A stretch of DNA of 64,000 bases from Flavobacterium sp. (GTDB taxonomy: Bacteria; Bacteroidota; Bacteroidia; Flavobacteriales; Flavobacteriaceae), in the NCBI RefSeq assembly GCF_025352425.1, contig NZ_JANXTI010000039.1:1-64000 (forward strand), written 5' to 3'. Below are positions 8,741 to 18,400 of the stretch, piece by piece. The translations under genes were made by a program, and so were the position numbers. Numbering within the stretch: the first letter of the stretch is position 1; the number at the start of each line of letters is the position of its first letter. The notes under the pieces are model-generated. The model searched no databases and was not told where the DNA came from. It worked only from the letters and a program-made list of their open reading frames with translations.

Positions 8741-8800
8741 AACAAATTTATATAATTATTAAACAAAAATATATAATTAACACAACTTTATATATTATTC
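8741..8800 (-). promoter_or_regulatory. Three phased direct repeats upstream of folE
   Basis: About 20 bases are repeated at 8741, 8762 and 8781 (cores CAAATTTATATAATTA, CAAAAATATATAATTA, CAACTTTATATATTAT). The spacing is about two helical turns. Read on the minus strand, the first two copies contain TAAATTTG and TATTTTTG, which match the -7 consensus, and the third has TAAAGTTG. They may be binding sites for a regulator or duplicated promoter elements. Confidence 0.4.
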
Positions 8801-8896
8801 AAGCATAAATAAAAACTATACTATTCTTAATGAAAGAATAGGCTTCGGGCTGGGGCTTAATATTCATTTGCCAAATGGTGTGAAAGAAGCTAATCA

Positions 8897-9190
8897 TCAT
8901 TCTTCACCATTAATCACATACACGTAAAACCAGGTTAGCGTAAAAGTTGGAATAAAGTCAACCACTGGAAGAAGCTCTTCAGCAAAATCAATGATACCTG
9001 CCATTTTGCCTGTTTTGCCTTTGTACATTGAGGCTAATATCAGTCCGGAAATGGGTGCCCAAATCCATCCTAAGGGCGGAAATAATGTTGGGCACATTCC
9101 TATTAAGTCGAAAACAATACCAAGGTACAGTTTGGTTTTCTTTGCTGATTTGGAAGTTTTAGTGACTCCTATGGTTTTTGCTTTATACAT
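8897..9190 (-). CDS. Small membrane protein, unknown function
   Basis: The protein has 97 residues with a basic N-terminus (KTSKSAKKTK) and hydrophobic segments at about residues 24-55 and 78-93. I do not recognise the family. It is divergent from the ABC ATPase gene. On the minus strand TAGATTTG (9225-9218) with a TTG 22 bases further upstream (9250-9248) gives a fair promoter match. This promoter and the reading frame support a real gene. Confidence 0.6.
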   Translation of the reverse strand: MYKAKTIGVTKTSKSAKKTKLYLGIVFDLIGMCPTLFPPLGWIWAPISGLILASMYKGKTGKMAGIIDFAEELLPVVDFIPTFTLTWFYVYVINGEE

Positions 9191-9301
9191 TTTATTTTAA
9201 TTTATAAAACGTTTATACAAATCTAATGCCGTAGTTCAAAAGATGGACAAAGAGTTAGTTAATAAAAGAATATCTTTGTTCCTTTGTTAAAAATACATTC
9301 C

Positions 9302-9961
9302 ATGATTATTGCCAAAAATATCCATAAATACTACGATACTTTACATGTTTTAAAAGGTGTCGATTTGCATATCAGACAAGGCGAAATTGTGTCTATAGTT
9401 GGTGCTTCCGGTGCCGGAAAAACTACTTTGTTACAAATTCTTGGAACTTTGGATAATCCAAAAAAAGAAAATGATACATCACTTGAAATAAATGGAGAAA
9501 ACATATTGATAATGAAAGACAAAGCATTATCTAAGTTTAGAAATACGCATCTTGGTTTTATATTTCAATTTCATCAATTATTGCCCGAGTTTACCGCTTT
9601 AGAGAACGTCTGCATTCCTGCTTTTATTGCCGGTAAAGAAAAGGCACCAACTGAAGTCGAGGCAAAAAAATTATTGGATTATCTAGGCTTATCGGAAAGA
9701 ATACATCATAAACCCAATGAACTTTCCGGCGGTGAACAACAACGTGTGGCTGTAGCCCGTGCGTTGATTAACAAACCCGATGTTATTTTTGCCGACGAGC
9801 CTTCGGGAAATCTGGATACCGCTTCAGCAGAGAACCTTCATCAGTTATTTTTTAAATTACGAGATGAATTTGGGCAAACCTTTGTCATAGTTACCCACAA
9901 CGAGGTTTTTGCCAATATGGCGGACCGGAAGCTGGTCATGAAAGATGGACTAATCGTTTGA
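9302..9961 (+). CDS. ABC transporter ATP-binding protein, LolD type
   Basis: This cytoplasmic ATPase subunit is of the LolD/MacB/FtsE class, driving lipoprotein release or a MacB-like mechanotransmission pump. Walker A is GASGAGKT (residues 34-41), the signature is [15 protein letters not shown], Walker B is [12 protein letters not shown], and the switch His is in VTHNEVF. I chose ATG 9302 (protein starts [11 protein letters not shown], 219 residues) over an upstream TTG at 9284. A -7 element TATCTTTG lies at 9271-9278. The cognate permease is not adjacent; the next gene is an unrelated membrane protein four bases downstream. Confidence 0.9.
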   Translation: MIIAKNIHKYYDTLHVLKGVDLHIRQGEIVSIVGASGAGKTTLLQILGTLDNPKKENDTSLEINGENILIMKDKALSKFRNTHLGFIFQFHQLLPEFTALENVCIPAFIAGKEKAPTEVEAKKLLDYLGLSERIHHKPNELSGGEQQRVAVARALINKPDVIFADEPSGNLDTASAENLHQLFFKLRDEFGQTFVIVTHNEVFANMADRKLVMKDGLIV

Positions 9962-9965
9962 CGAT

Positions 9966-11660
9966 ATGATACTAATTCTATTTAGTTGGCTTTATATATT
10001 TTTTACGGCATCTAGCTTTGGTATTGCCTTTTCCAAATCGTTAGGTATCAAGCAATGCGATGTTGTCGTAACTTCTATTTTAGGATTGTTTTCAATAACA
10101 CTTTTGGCTACTGTTTGGGCTTTCTTTGGCCCTATTTCTATATCGTTTCATGCTTTGTTACTAGGGCTGTCAATTCTTTTTTGGTACCGCAACCAGGCTG
10201 ACTTTATTTCAGTTTGGCTAACTGCAGTGTCCAAAATCAAATCATTCTCATTTTCTATCAGAATTTTGTTTGCTGTCAGCAGTTTGTTACTACTTGCCCA
10301 AAGCGCTACCTTGCCCTTTATAATTGATAACGAGAGCTATTATATCCAAACCGTTAAATGGCTCAACGAGTATGGTTTTGTCAAAGGATTAGCCAACCTG
10401 CATTTGTTTTTCGGACAGGCGAGCGGTTGGCACATTACCCAGAGCGTTTATAGCTTTTCGTTTGTGTATGACCGGCTTAATGATTTAAATGGGTTTTGCA
10501 TGCTGCTGTTGAATTTCTTTGCGTTTCAAAAACTGCATTCCTATTTTACAAAAGGCAACCGAATCGATTTACTCTTTGGTCTGCTGCCATTAACATATGC
10601 GTTCCTGTTTCAATTTATCAGTGCGCCTTCACCTGATTTCCCGGTATATGTTTTTGCGTTTATAATGTTTTCAATGTATCTCCAAAATGAGGTTACCAAA
10701 GACACTTTCATTATCATTACCATTTTGACAATATTTGCCGTTTATATAAAAGTTACAGCGGTTGTTTTACTGCTTTTTCCTTTGGTTTTGCTGCTAAAAC
10801 ACTTTGCTGTTTTAAAAAAACAACTGCTTTCACTAATCTGCATTGGCAGTTTGGTTTTACTCTTATTTGTTTTGAAAAATACCATGCTCACAGGCTATCC
10901 TTTGTTTCCGTTGCTTTGCTTCCGAATGAACGACTTAGATTATACGGTTCCATCTTTGATTATGGATTACTTCTTTAGCAAAAACATGATGAATTCTTTC
11001 TATATTCCGAACAACGCGTATGATAGCACATCCCTGTTGGATATAGTTAAACATTACTTTTTATACAATGGAATGACGGGTTATATTGGTATTGCGTCAC
11101 TGTTCATACTATTGGTTACGCCAATTGTTATCTTGAAAAAGCAGTTACCAAAAGCACTTTTGACCATTTATGCCGCTTTTTTGTTATTGGCAGTTTTGTT
11201 GTGCTTTAGTTCGCCCCAATACCGCTTTTATGTTTACTTCACACTGTTCTTTTTGTTGTTGTTCTTGTCTTTGTGGATTAACAACCCAAAATGGATACTC
11301 CGTTTCTATGTACTAAGTATGTTCGCGGTTGGAGTTATAGTCTTTATACCATTATCTTTTGGAACCCTGACTGCAAATGCAACACTGACTCAAAACAGCA
11401 CCTTTCATTTAAAGAACATTGTTATTCCGGAACCAAACTCAAAATGGAAGCAGGAATACAAAGGCGCAAGCGTTGGAAACATGTCCTATCATTCCCCTGT
11501 TGATACTTCTTTTTTTTGGGTAACCAGCAATGGACAATTGCCTTGTGTAAGCGATGTACAGGTAAAATATTTTGAAACTGGCTTTTTTTATATTCCGCAA
11601 CAGCGAAGCACCGATTTAAATGATGGGTTTTATAGCCAGAAAGTTAGCGGACATGAATAA
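9966..11660 (+). CDS. Large polytopic membrane protein
   Basis: The protein has 564 residues with about twelve or more hydrophobic helices spread over residues 1-460, then a soluble C-terminal tail of about 100 residues. The pattern (TM-rich body with a conserved IDNESYYIQTVKWLNEYG loop near residue 120) resembles the LIC_10190-type family and, more loosely, GT-C glycosyltransferases. I see no certain catalytic motif. It begins four bases after the LolD-type gene and overlaps the next gene by eight bases, so it lies in the middle of a three-gene operon. Confidence 0.7.
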   Translation: MILILFSWLYIFFTASSFGIAFSKSLGIKQCDVVVTSILGLFSITLLATVWAFFGPISISFHALLLGLSILFWYRNQADFISVWLTAVSKIKSFSFSIRILFAVSSLLLLAQSATLPFIIDNESYYIQTVKWLNEYGFVKGLANLHLFFGQASGWHITQSVYSFSFVYDRLNDLNGFCMLLLNFFAFQKLHSYFTKGNRIDLLFGLLPLTYAFLFQFISAPSPDFPVYVFAFIMFSMYLQNEVTKDTFIIITILTIFAVYIKVTAVVLLLFPLVLLLKHFAVLKKQLLSLICIGSLVLLLFVLKNTMLTGYPLFPLLCFRMNDLDYTVPSLIMDYFFSKNMMNSFYIPNNAYDSTSLLDIVKHYFLYNGMTGYIGIASLFILLVTPIVILKKQLPKALLTIYAAFLLLAVLLCFSSPQYRFYVYFTLFFLLLFLSLWINNPKWILRFYVLSMFAVGVIVFIPLSFGTLTANATLTQNSTFHLKNIVIPEPNSKWKQEYKGASVGNMSYHSPVDTSFFWVTSNGQLPCVSDVQVKYFETGFFYIPQQRSTDLNDGFYSQKVSGHE

Positions 11661-12417
11661 GACTGAACTCATGGAATTCCTCGACGAGAAAGTACTTCAA
11701 TACAATACCACAACTTTTATTGATAGCGACCCGATTCAGATTCCACATCAGTTCTCACTAAAGGAAGACATTGAGATAGCCGCTTTTTTAACAGCAACAA
11801 TTTCATGGGGCAACCGAAAGATGATTATTAGCAACAGCAAACGAATGATGGCTATGATGGGCGATTCACCCTATGATTTTGTGATGAGCCACACCGATGC
11901 CCAATTGCAAAAGGCAGAAGGTTTTGTACATCGCACATTTAACAGCGAAGACTTTAAGACCTTTATCAAAGCACTGCAGCATATTTATGCTACTCATAAC
12001 GGGCTGGAAATGGCTTTCGCCAAAAACCAGCAACCCTTATCGATGCAGCCCGCCATAGCCGAATTCAAAAAACTGTTCTTTGCAGTTTCCCATCAGCGCC
12101 GAACCATGAAACATGTTTCCGATCCTATGCAGGGCTCTGCTGCAAAACGTATTAATATGTTCCTTCGATGGATGGTTCGGCAGGATCAGAACGGAGTTGA
12201 CTTTGGTATCTGGAAAAGCATTTCTCCCGCAGCACTTTCCTGTCCGTTAGATGTTCACTCAGGGAATGTGGCAAGAAAACTTGGTTTGCTTACGCGAAAG
12301 CAAAACGATGGCAAAGCATTGGCTGAACTAGATGCAGCTTTACGCATACTCGATGCTAATGACCCTGTGAAATATGACTTTGCGCTGTTTGGCTTAGGGG
12401 TGTTTGAAGGATTTTGA
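11653..12417 (+). CDS. TIGR02757 family protein
   Basis: This is a conserved Bacteroidota and spirochaete protein of unknown function, about 254 residues from the chosen start. ATG 11653 (MNKTELMEFLDEKV) overlaps the upstream stop by eight bases and fits the family N-terminus better than ATG 11620. Family-like features are DPIQIPHQFSLKEDIEIAAF near residue 30, ISWGNRKMII, and a late DVHSGNVARKLGLL segment that recalls the end of HhH-GPD glycosylases. A DNA-repair-like fold is an inference. The DPMQGSAAKRINMFLRWM region is also typical. Confidence 0.82.
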   Translation: MNKTELMEFLDEKVLQYNTTTFIDSDPIQIPHQFSLKEDIEIAAFLTATISWGNRKMIISNSKRMMAMMGDSPYDFVMSHTDAQLQKAEGFVHRTFNSEDFKTFIKALQHIYATHNGLEMAFAKNQQPLSMQPAIAEFKKLFFAVSHQRRTMKHVSDPMQGSAAKRINMFLRWMVRQDQNGVDFGIWKSISPAALSCPLDVHSGNVARKLGLLTRKQNDGKALAELDAALRILDANDPVKYDFALFGLGVFEGF

Positions 12418-12489
12418 GAAAAGAAAATAGCCTTTCGACAGCACTCAGTGTGACAATAAAGAAAATAAAATAAATTATTTGTCTTTAAA

Positions 12490-12507
12490 AAGTAAAGTAT
12501 TTTACTT
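12490..12507. promoter_or_regulatory. Palindrome AAGTAAA-GTAT-TTTACTT
   Basis: A 7-bp perfect inverted repeat with a 4-base loop lies 42 bases before the CarboxypepD-reg gene, in the expected promoter region. It is a possible operator. No exact TAnnTTTG element is seen beside it. Confidence 0.3.
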
Positions 12508-12548
12508 ACATTCGTAAAATTGCTCTTTACTAATCTAACTTTATCATT

Positions 12549-14063
12549 ATGCAAAAAAAACTTTTTACAATCCTCTCCATCATGCTTAGCATTCAGGCAG
12601 GCATAGCACAAAACATTACGGGGAAAATTGTTGATGCTAAAACCAACGAAAGCATTCCTTATGCAAATATAACTATCAACCATTCGGAAAATGTGGTTTC
12701 TAATGCCGAAGGTTATTTTACCATTTCCGAAAGTAACAGCAGCGATTCTTCTACCATTGACTTTTCCTACCTAGGGTATCAAAATCGTAAAATGACTGTA
12801 AAAGAACTCAAAGATAATCAACTGATTGTTTCCCTTGAAGCCGGTATTGTCGAGCTCGAGAATGTCAATGTCTCCAATATAAAACCCGACGCAGTAAGCA
12901 TAATGGCAGAAGTAAAAAAGCATTTAAACCAACATTATAAAAGCGAACTCCAACCCACAAAAAATAAAGTTTTTTTCAGGGAAACCCAATCATTAAAGCC
13001 TTCGATATTGAATTTTGATATCGAAAAGTCAACAGGTTTTACCAAGGAAGCTTTAAAATCTGTAAACAGCCAGATGAGAAGCTTTACCGCTAAGATAATC
13101 TCCCATCCGCCGGTGATATTCAGCGACATGCTTAGTAATTATTACACCGTCACAAAGAAAAAAGAAGACAAACTAGTATTTTCATCCAAACTCGATGTTA
13201 TCAAAGCTACCCGACTTAAGGATGAAAGTAATTCGTCGTCTCTTGACGATTTAGAGGAAAAATCAAAAAACCTGTTCCTGCAGCATTTAGACACTACTAA
13301 ATATTATCGGGTTAAAAGCGGTTGGTTTGGTTCGCACGATACTATTTCGTTGCGTAAAGATTTCCATAAGAAAAAGAGACCAAGCCAGGTGACCAATTCC
13401 AAATCGGACCTTAACTCATTTATTTCTCAAAACAATTTTCTCTACAGCGACAAGCTTAATTTTGTCAACAAGCCCGAAATGTATGACTATACATATGAAG
13501 GAGTCGTCTATTCAAAAGACCATGAATTTGTATATGTACTCTCATTCAGGCCACGCAAAAGCAAAGCAATATATACCGGAAAACTCTATATTTCTGAAAG
13601 CGATTATGCCGTATTACGTGCTGATTACACCTTAGCGGAAGGTGAAAAAGTAAGTGGGTTTAATATGAAATTCCTCCTCGGAATAAAATCATCTGAAAAC
13701 TTTAGTAAAGGAACCATCATCTATAAACCAAACCCTTCAGGTAACGGATATTACCTTCAATATGCCACGTTGGAAACAGGGATGTATATTTATATTAACC
13801 GACCTATAAAATTTATTGAACTAGCTGATACGGAAAGAGACGTTTTGGCTATTAACCTTAAAATTGAAACCAATATGAACAGCAAAAAAGAATACCTGAA
13901 CATACTAAAATCTGAAACTACTGATGCAGGCATAGAGGCGGTAAAAGAAGAAGAATTTAAATACTTGCAGCTCAGACGCTACGATCCGAAAATATGGAAA
14001 GATTACGGTGCCATTGAACCTTTGGAAGAGATGAAACAATTTCAGGCCAGTGATCAATTATAA
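12549..14063 (+). CDS. Exported protein with CarboxypepD-reg-like domain
   Basis: A signal peptide (residues 1-20, ending GIAQ) is followed by a carboxypeptidase-regulatory-like beta-sandwich (about 22-105, with GKIVDAKTNESIPYANITI and FSYLGYQ). A region of about 390 residues with beta-rich, outer-membrane-associated character follows. This layout is common in Bacteroidota DUF5686-like proteins, though this one is shorter (504 residues) and lacks an obvious barrel terminus. It is predicted to act at the periplasm or outer membrane. It stands alone between the TIGR02757 and DUF1624 genes. Confidence 0.75.
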   Translation: MQKKLFTILSIMLSIQAGIAQNITGKIVDAKTNESIPYANITINHSENVVSNAEGYFTISESNSSDSSTIDFSYLGYQNRKMTVKELKDNQLIVSLEAGIVELENVNVSNIKPDAVSIMAEVKKHLNQHYKSELQPTKNKVFFRETQSLKPSILNFDIEKSTGFTKEALKSVNSQMRSFTAKIISHPPVIFSDMLSNYYTVTKKKEDKLVFSSKLDVIKATRLKDESNSSSLDDLEEKSKNLFLQHLDTTKYYRVKSGWFGSHDTISLRKDFHKKKRPSQVTNSKSDLNSFISQNNFLYSDKLNFVNKPEMYDYTYEGVVYSKDHEFVYVLSFRPRKSKAIYTGKLYISESDYAVLRADYTLAEGEKVSGFNMKFLLGIKSSENFSKGTIIYKPNPSGNGYYLQYATLETGMYIYINRPIKFIELADTERDVLAINLKIETNMNSKKEYLNILKSETTDAGIEAVKEEEFKYLQLRRYDPKIWKDYGAIEPLEEMKQFQASDQL

Positions 14064-14199
14064 AAGTGGACTTATTATTTTTTACTAAACAAAAAGTGAA
14101 ATATAAATCCGGAGAGCACTTTAAAGTATTTTATATATATTTACTAAAACAATCCCCATGTCGTTGCAACTAACCTAGTTAACCACTAACCAAAACCAA

Positions 14200-15375
14200 A
14201 TGACGACAACACTAACCAAGTACCGCATTGAATCTATTGATTTGTTAAAAGGATTGGTCATGGTAATCATGGCTTTAGACCATACCCGGGATTATTTTCA
14301 CTATTCGGCTATGATGTTTGACCCAACGGATCCTACCCACTCCACTTTACCCATCTTTTTTACCCGGTTCATAACCCATTTTTGTGCGCCTACTTTTAGT
14401 TTCCTCGCGGGAATGTCAGCCTTTATGGTTGGGAAGCGAAAATCAAAAAGTGAATTATCCGGTTTCTTACTCAAACGTGGGATATGGCTGGTTATCATTG
14501 AAATGACTATTGTTAACTTTTCGTGGTTTTTTGATGTCCAATTTCGGAATCCGGCACTGTTGGTTATTTGGGCATTAGGAATCAGCATGATTGCACTTTC
14601 GGCTTTGATTCATTTACCACGAAAAGCTATCTTTTGGTTTAGCATTATATTGATTGCAGGTCATAATCTATTGGACAGTATCCATTTTCAGGGCAACCTG
14701 CTTTGGAATATATTCCACGAACCGGGCGGAGCGCCAATAGACAAAGAACATTTCTTTTTTGTGGCTTATCCGCTTATTCCGTGGATTGCAGTTATGTCCT
14801 TGGGTTACTATTTTGGCGGTTTTTATAACGCTGACTTTGGTCAGGAGAAAAGAAGAAAGCTCTTCAATACCATCGGATTTTCTGCTCTAGGGCTTTTTGT
14901 ACTCCTTCGTTTCGCGAACATTTATGGCGATGCTGTTCCTTTTACAGATTATGGTAATGTTTCTAAGGATTTGATTTCTTTTTTTAATCCGTCAAAATAC
15001 CCGCCATCATTTGATTATCTCTTGATGACTTTAGGGGTTGCCCTGATATTTCTTGCCAATTCTGAAAACTGGAAAGGCAGGCTGGTTAACTTCTTTTCTG
15101 TCTTTGGCAGAGTTCCTTTTTTCTATTATATCATACATATTTATGTCATTCACCTGGCGGCGATGCTGTATGCCCAAGTTACAGGCTATGGCGCGGAGAA
15201 ATTAATACTCGAAGGATGGATAACTGAATTGCCAAGAATGAGGGAGTATGGACTTGCCCTGATATGGGTATATACCATCTGGATTGGCATCATCCTGTTG
15301 TTATATCCTCTTTGTAAATGGTTTGACGGTTATAAGCAGGCTCATAAGGATAAGTGGTGGTTGAGTTATTTATAA
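14200..15375 (+). CDS. DUF1624/HGSNAT-like membrane protein
   Basis: The protein has 391 residues with about ten TM helices. The N-terminal motif RIESIDLLKGLVMVIMALDHTRDY is the hallmark of the heparan-alpha-glucosaminide N-acetyltransferase-like catalytic domain (DUF1624, acyltransferase superfamily). A conserved His-Thr-Arg (residues 27-29) sits at the end of TM1. Such proteins probably acetylate glycans across the membrane, but the substrate is unknown here. No glycan genes are adjacent. Confidence 0.82.
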   Translation: MTTTLTKYRIESIDLLKGLVMVIMALDHTRDYFHYSAMMFDPTDPTHSTLPIFFTRFITHFCAPTFSFLAGMSAFMVGKRKSKSELSGFLLKRGIWLVIIEMTIVNFSWFFDVQFRNPALLVIWALGISMIALSALIHLPRKAIFWFSIILIAGHNLLDSIHFQGNLLWNIFHEPGGAPIDKEHFFFVAYPLIPWIAVMSLGYYFGGFYNADFGQEKRRKLFNTIGFSALGLFVLLRFANIYGDAVPFTDYGNVSKDLISFFNPSKYPPSFDYLLMTLGVALIFLANSENWKGRLVNFFSVFGRVPFFYYIIHIYVIHLAAMLYAQVTGYGAEKLILEGWITELPRMREYGLALIWVYTIWIGIILLLYPLCKWFDGYKQAHKDKWWLSYL

Positions 15376-15489
15376 TTACACATCCGACCAAGTGGTTTGT
15401 CGATGTTAATGATTTCCATTATCTAAAAAACCATTATCTTTAGCGGCATTAAAATTGCTATGCCACTTTCACAAAATAAATACAATACA

Positions 15490-17544
15490 ATGTCTTTAAA
15501 AAATGCCCTGCTTTACGTAACGCTTCCCATTTGTTTATTTTCAGTCAACAGTTTTTCCCAGTCCGCTATGAAAGCACCTGCCAACCCATTCCTTGTAGGC
15601 AGTAATGTTGTTGTTGACTATTCCAACGTAACTTCAAAAGATGTCGTAGGTTATGCCAATCATACCCTTAAAGAGGTAGCTTCGATGGTTGCCACAATAA
15701 AAAAACAAAAATCGTCGACTTTCAAGAATGTTTTTGGCACCATGGATGAGATTAAGAACAAAATTGGTACAACAAGCAATAACTGCTTTATGATGTATTG
15801 GGTTTCTACCGATGCCACTATCCGTGAGAAAGGCTTAGCCAGTTATCAATTACTGGATTCACTGTCGACAGCACTTTATTCCGATAAAGGAATCTATGAC
15901 AGGATGATCAAGTTTAAAAAGTCGGCAGACTATAAAAAGTTAACAGGAAATAAAAAGCTTTTGGTAGCCAACATGATAGAAGGGTTTGAGCGTTCCGGTG
16001 TTAATCTGGATAAAGATAGATTAGCGCGGGTAAAAACGCTGTTTAAGGAAATAAGCGAACTCTCATCGGCCTATTCAAGCAACATGAATTCATCCAATGA
16101 GATTTTGACGTTGGACGAAAAAGGCGCTGCGGGACTTCCTGAGAATTTTAAAAACAACTACAAAACTGCGGAAGGAAAGTATGACATTCCGATAATAAAT
16201 GCTACCAGCGAAACCGTGATGAGCAACGCCTCGCTTGAAGCTACCAGAAAGGCGTACTATAATAAGTTTTATAGCCGGGCCGCAGATAAAAATATGGACA
16301 TCCTGGATAATCTTGTAAAAAAGCGTGATGAGCTCGCGAAGCTTATGGGATATCCAACCTATGCCGCTTTTGCCCTTGTTCCGAAAATGGCAGGCACACC
16401 GAAGAATGTTTGGGATTTTCTAAACGATTTGATAAGTCGTTCCAAACAAAAAGCCAAAAGCGATGTGGCACTTTTAGACATTGAAAAGAAAGTAGAAACG
16501 ACCAATCAGGAAACCAAACTGCAACCATGGGACATTGCTTTCTATAAAAATCAAATAATTAAAAAACAGTATCAGATTAATAACGAAGAGCTACGGGATT
16601 ATTTTCCTATGCAACAATGCCTCAAAGGGATGATGGACATTTATCAGCAGCTATTGGGATTCGAATTCAGAAAAGTTAACAATCCTACTGTTTGGCATGA
16701 AGAAGTAGAAATGTATGAAGTATATGAAAGTGGAAAATTAAAAGGACGCTTTTATCTGGACTTATTTCCGCGGCCAAATAAAGAAACCTGGTTTTATGGA
16801 GTTAACATTGTTTCGGGGAAAGGAAAAGAACTACCTGTAGCAATGCTGCTGGGCAACTTCACTAAACCAACTAAAACGCAGCCTTCGCTGTTAAGTCAAA
16901 AGGAATTAAAAACACTTTTCCATGAGTTTGGACATATTATGAACATGATGTCCTACCATGGAGAATTTTCGTCCCAACAGGAATCAAAAGCCGACTTCAC
17001 AGAAGCCATGTCACAGATATTTGAGAACTGGGTTTTGGATTATGGCATCGTAAGTTCGTTTGCAAAAAACTATAAGACAGGTGAAACGCTGCCACAGGCA
17101 ACTTTTGATAAAATGCTGCAATCCAAAAAAGTAGGGTCAGGTTTGGCTGCTATACAAATGCTGCAACGTTGTTTGTACGATATGAATTTGTATGACAAAT
17201 ACAATGCTGCTGCTCCTATGCCAACAGATGACATTTGGAAACTAACTAATAAACAATTGGATGTCATGGATTTCTATGGACCGGAAACGCACTATCAGGC
17301 AAACTGGATTCATGTGAATACACATCCGGTATACATGTATGGCTATTTATGGTCAGAAGTTTATGCGCTCGATATGTTTACCCAATTTGAAAAGAATGGA
17401 CTTAAAGACACTAAAACCGGAGTAAGATATCGTGAATTAATCCTAGCCAACGGTACCCAAAGGGATATTGTAAAAGCGGTTGAGGAATTTTTGGGAAGAA
17501 AGTCCGATAATAAAGCTTACATCAAAAGCCTAGGACTGGAATAG
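15490..17544 (+). CDS. M3 family zinc metallopeptidase (oligopeptidase)
   Basis: This is a thimet/oligopeptidase-A-type enzyme that degrades short peptides. The zinc motif HEFGH with downstream MNMM lies near residue 480 of the mature frame, and the third ligand Glu falls in the QESKADFTEA segment about 25 residues later. The start is taken as ATG 15490 (MSLKNALLYV), which gives a clean signal peptide ending NSFSQ. ATG 15460 would add ten polar residues. The signal peptide implies a periplasmic location, unlike cytoplasmic PrlC. About 684 residues is the usual length. It converges with the response regulator gene. Confidence 0.92.
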   Translation: MSLKNALLYVTLPICLFSVNSFSQSAMKAPANPFLVGSNVVVDYSNVTSKDVVGYANHTLKEVASMVATIKKQKSSTFKNVFGTMDEIKNKIGTTSNNCFMMYWVSTDATIREKGLASYQLLDSLSTALYSDKGIYDRMIKFKKSADYKKLTGNKKLLVANMIEGFERSGVNLDKDRLARVKTLFKEISELSSAYSSNMNSSNEILTLDEKGAAGLPENFKNNYKTAEGKYDIPIINATSETVMSNASLEATRKAYYNKFYSRAADKNMDILDNLVKKRDELAKLMGYPTYAAFALVPKMAGTPKNVWDFLNDLISRSKQKAKSDVALLDIEKKVETTNQETKLQPWDIAFYKNQIIKKQYQINNEELRDYFPMQQCLKGMMDIYQQLLGFEFRKVNNPTVWHEEVEMYEVYESGKLKGRFYLDLFPRPNKETWFYGVNIVSGKGKELPVAMLLGNFTKPTKTQPSLLSQKELKTLFHEFGHIMNMMSYHGEFSSQQESKADFTEAMSQIFENWVLDYGIVSSFAKNYKTGETLPQATFDKMLQSKKVGSGLAAIQMLQRCLYDMNLYDKYNAAAPMPTDDIWKLTNKQLDVMDFYGPETHYQANWIHVNTHPVYMYGYLWSEVYALDMFTQFEKNGLKDTKTGVRYRELILANGTQRDIVKAVEEFLGRKSDNKAYIKSLGLE

Positions 17545-17566
17545 CATAACTTACAGCTGAATAGAA

Positions 17567-18025
17567 TTACGAGCCTGAATAATTTACAACGAAGTTCCTT
17601 TTGTTCTTAATGCGTTTTTTCCAATTGCCCTGAAGTGCATCAGAAATAACTTCTTTTAATTTGGGAAAACGTGATGGCTTTACATAGTAGCAGCTGGCAC
17701 CATTCTTATAGGCTTCATCAACGTATTGCGGATGTGAATACGTACTCAGCACTACAATCTTCAGGTTCTGAATCTTATTCGAAGCTTTTAATTTTTTAAG
17801 GCACTCGAGTCCGCTGAATTTGGGCATATCCATATCAAGAAAAATGATATCAGGCTTTGGTATTTCGGGATTATCCAATGTTTCCATTAATGTAAAACAG
17901 CTGGAGATTTCCGTAAGGCGGGCGCTTTCGTCAACTTGTGAAAGTGCTTCAGAAAATAGTTCCCTGTCTTCCGCATCATCGTCTACTAAAAAAATGTTTC
18001 GGGGGTTGGTTTGAGTCTGTGTCAT
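17567..18025 (-). CDS. Single-domain response regulator
   Basis: This is a stand-alone CheY-like receiver of about 152 residues. The acidic pair is in LVDDDAEDRE, the phosphoacceptor Asp is in IIFLDMDMPKFSG, the switch Ser/Thr is in VVLSTYSHP, and the conserved Lys is in YYVKPSRF. There is no output domain, as in Rcp1-type regulators that relay phosphate or control by protein contact. The start MTQTQTN at 18025 is preferred, since the upstream in-frame extension to 18076 is hydrophobic and untypical. No histidine kinase gene is nearby. Confidence 0.92.
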   Translation of the reverse strand: MTQTQTNPRNIFLVDDDAEDRELFSEALSQVDESARLTEISSCFTLMETLDNPEIPKPDIIFLDMDMPKFSGLECLKKLKASNKIQNLKIVVLSTYSHPQYVDEAYKNGASCYYVKPSRFPKLKEVISDALQGNWKKRIKNKRNFVVNYSGS

Positions 18026-18400
18026 GACTTTGAATTTTATATTGCAGAAGTAAAACGAAAGTTTAAAAATCTGCAAAGCCGTGACTTTGTAAATCCGTAA
18101 AGGGGCGAATTAAGTCCCATAAAGGGTTAAACAACTCGAAGATAATCATTAAAATTCACCAATAGTGTTCATTATTTGTATATTTATTCTTAAATATTTT
18201 AAGATTTATCATTTATCCAGCTTAAGTAGTAGCTAACATCTTTATTTATATTTTGTAAGAAAAAAAACAAAATGGTTTTTCTCACGTTTACCTTTTATCT
18301 TTCATGAAACCAATGATTTAAAATACTAAATCTGAAATACCTATCTTTGTGCCACCTAAGACCAAGATTGGTCTAACGGATGAAATAAATTACAATCCCA
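18026..18400. other. 375-base intergenic region with divergent promoters
   Basis: No gene is seen here. The region holds the upstream sequences of the response regulator (minus) and the helicase (plus). Visible elements are a 15-base palindrome CTTAAATATTTTAAG (18189-18203), a -7 element TATCTTTG (18342-18349) for the helicase, and a perfect inverted repeat AGACCAA-GA-TTGGTCT (18359-18374) in its leader. The long AT-rich stretch at 18150-18260 shows nothing else. Confidence 0.6.
18342..18374 (+). promoter_or_regulatory. Helicase promoter -7 element and leader hairpin
   Basis: TATCTTTG (18342-18349) matches TAnnTTTG exactly but has no TTG at the expected distance. The transcript would then begin just before a 7-bp perfect inverted repeat at 18359-18374. 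A leader hairpin ahead of a DEAD-type helicase recalls cold-responsive leaders, but that is inference. Confidence 0.45.
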
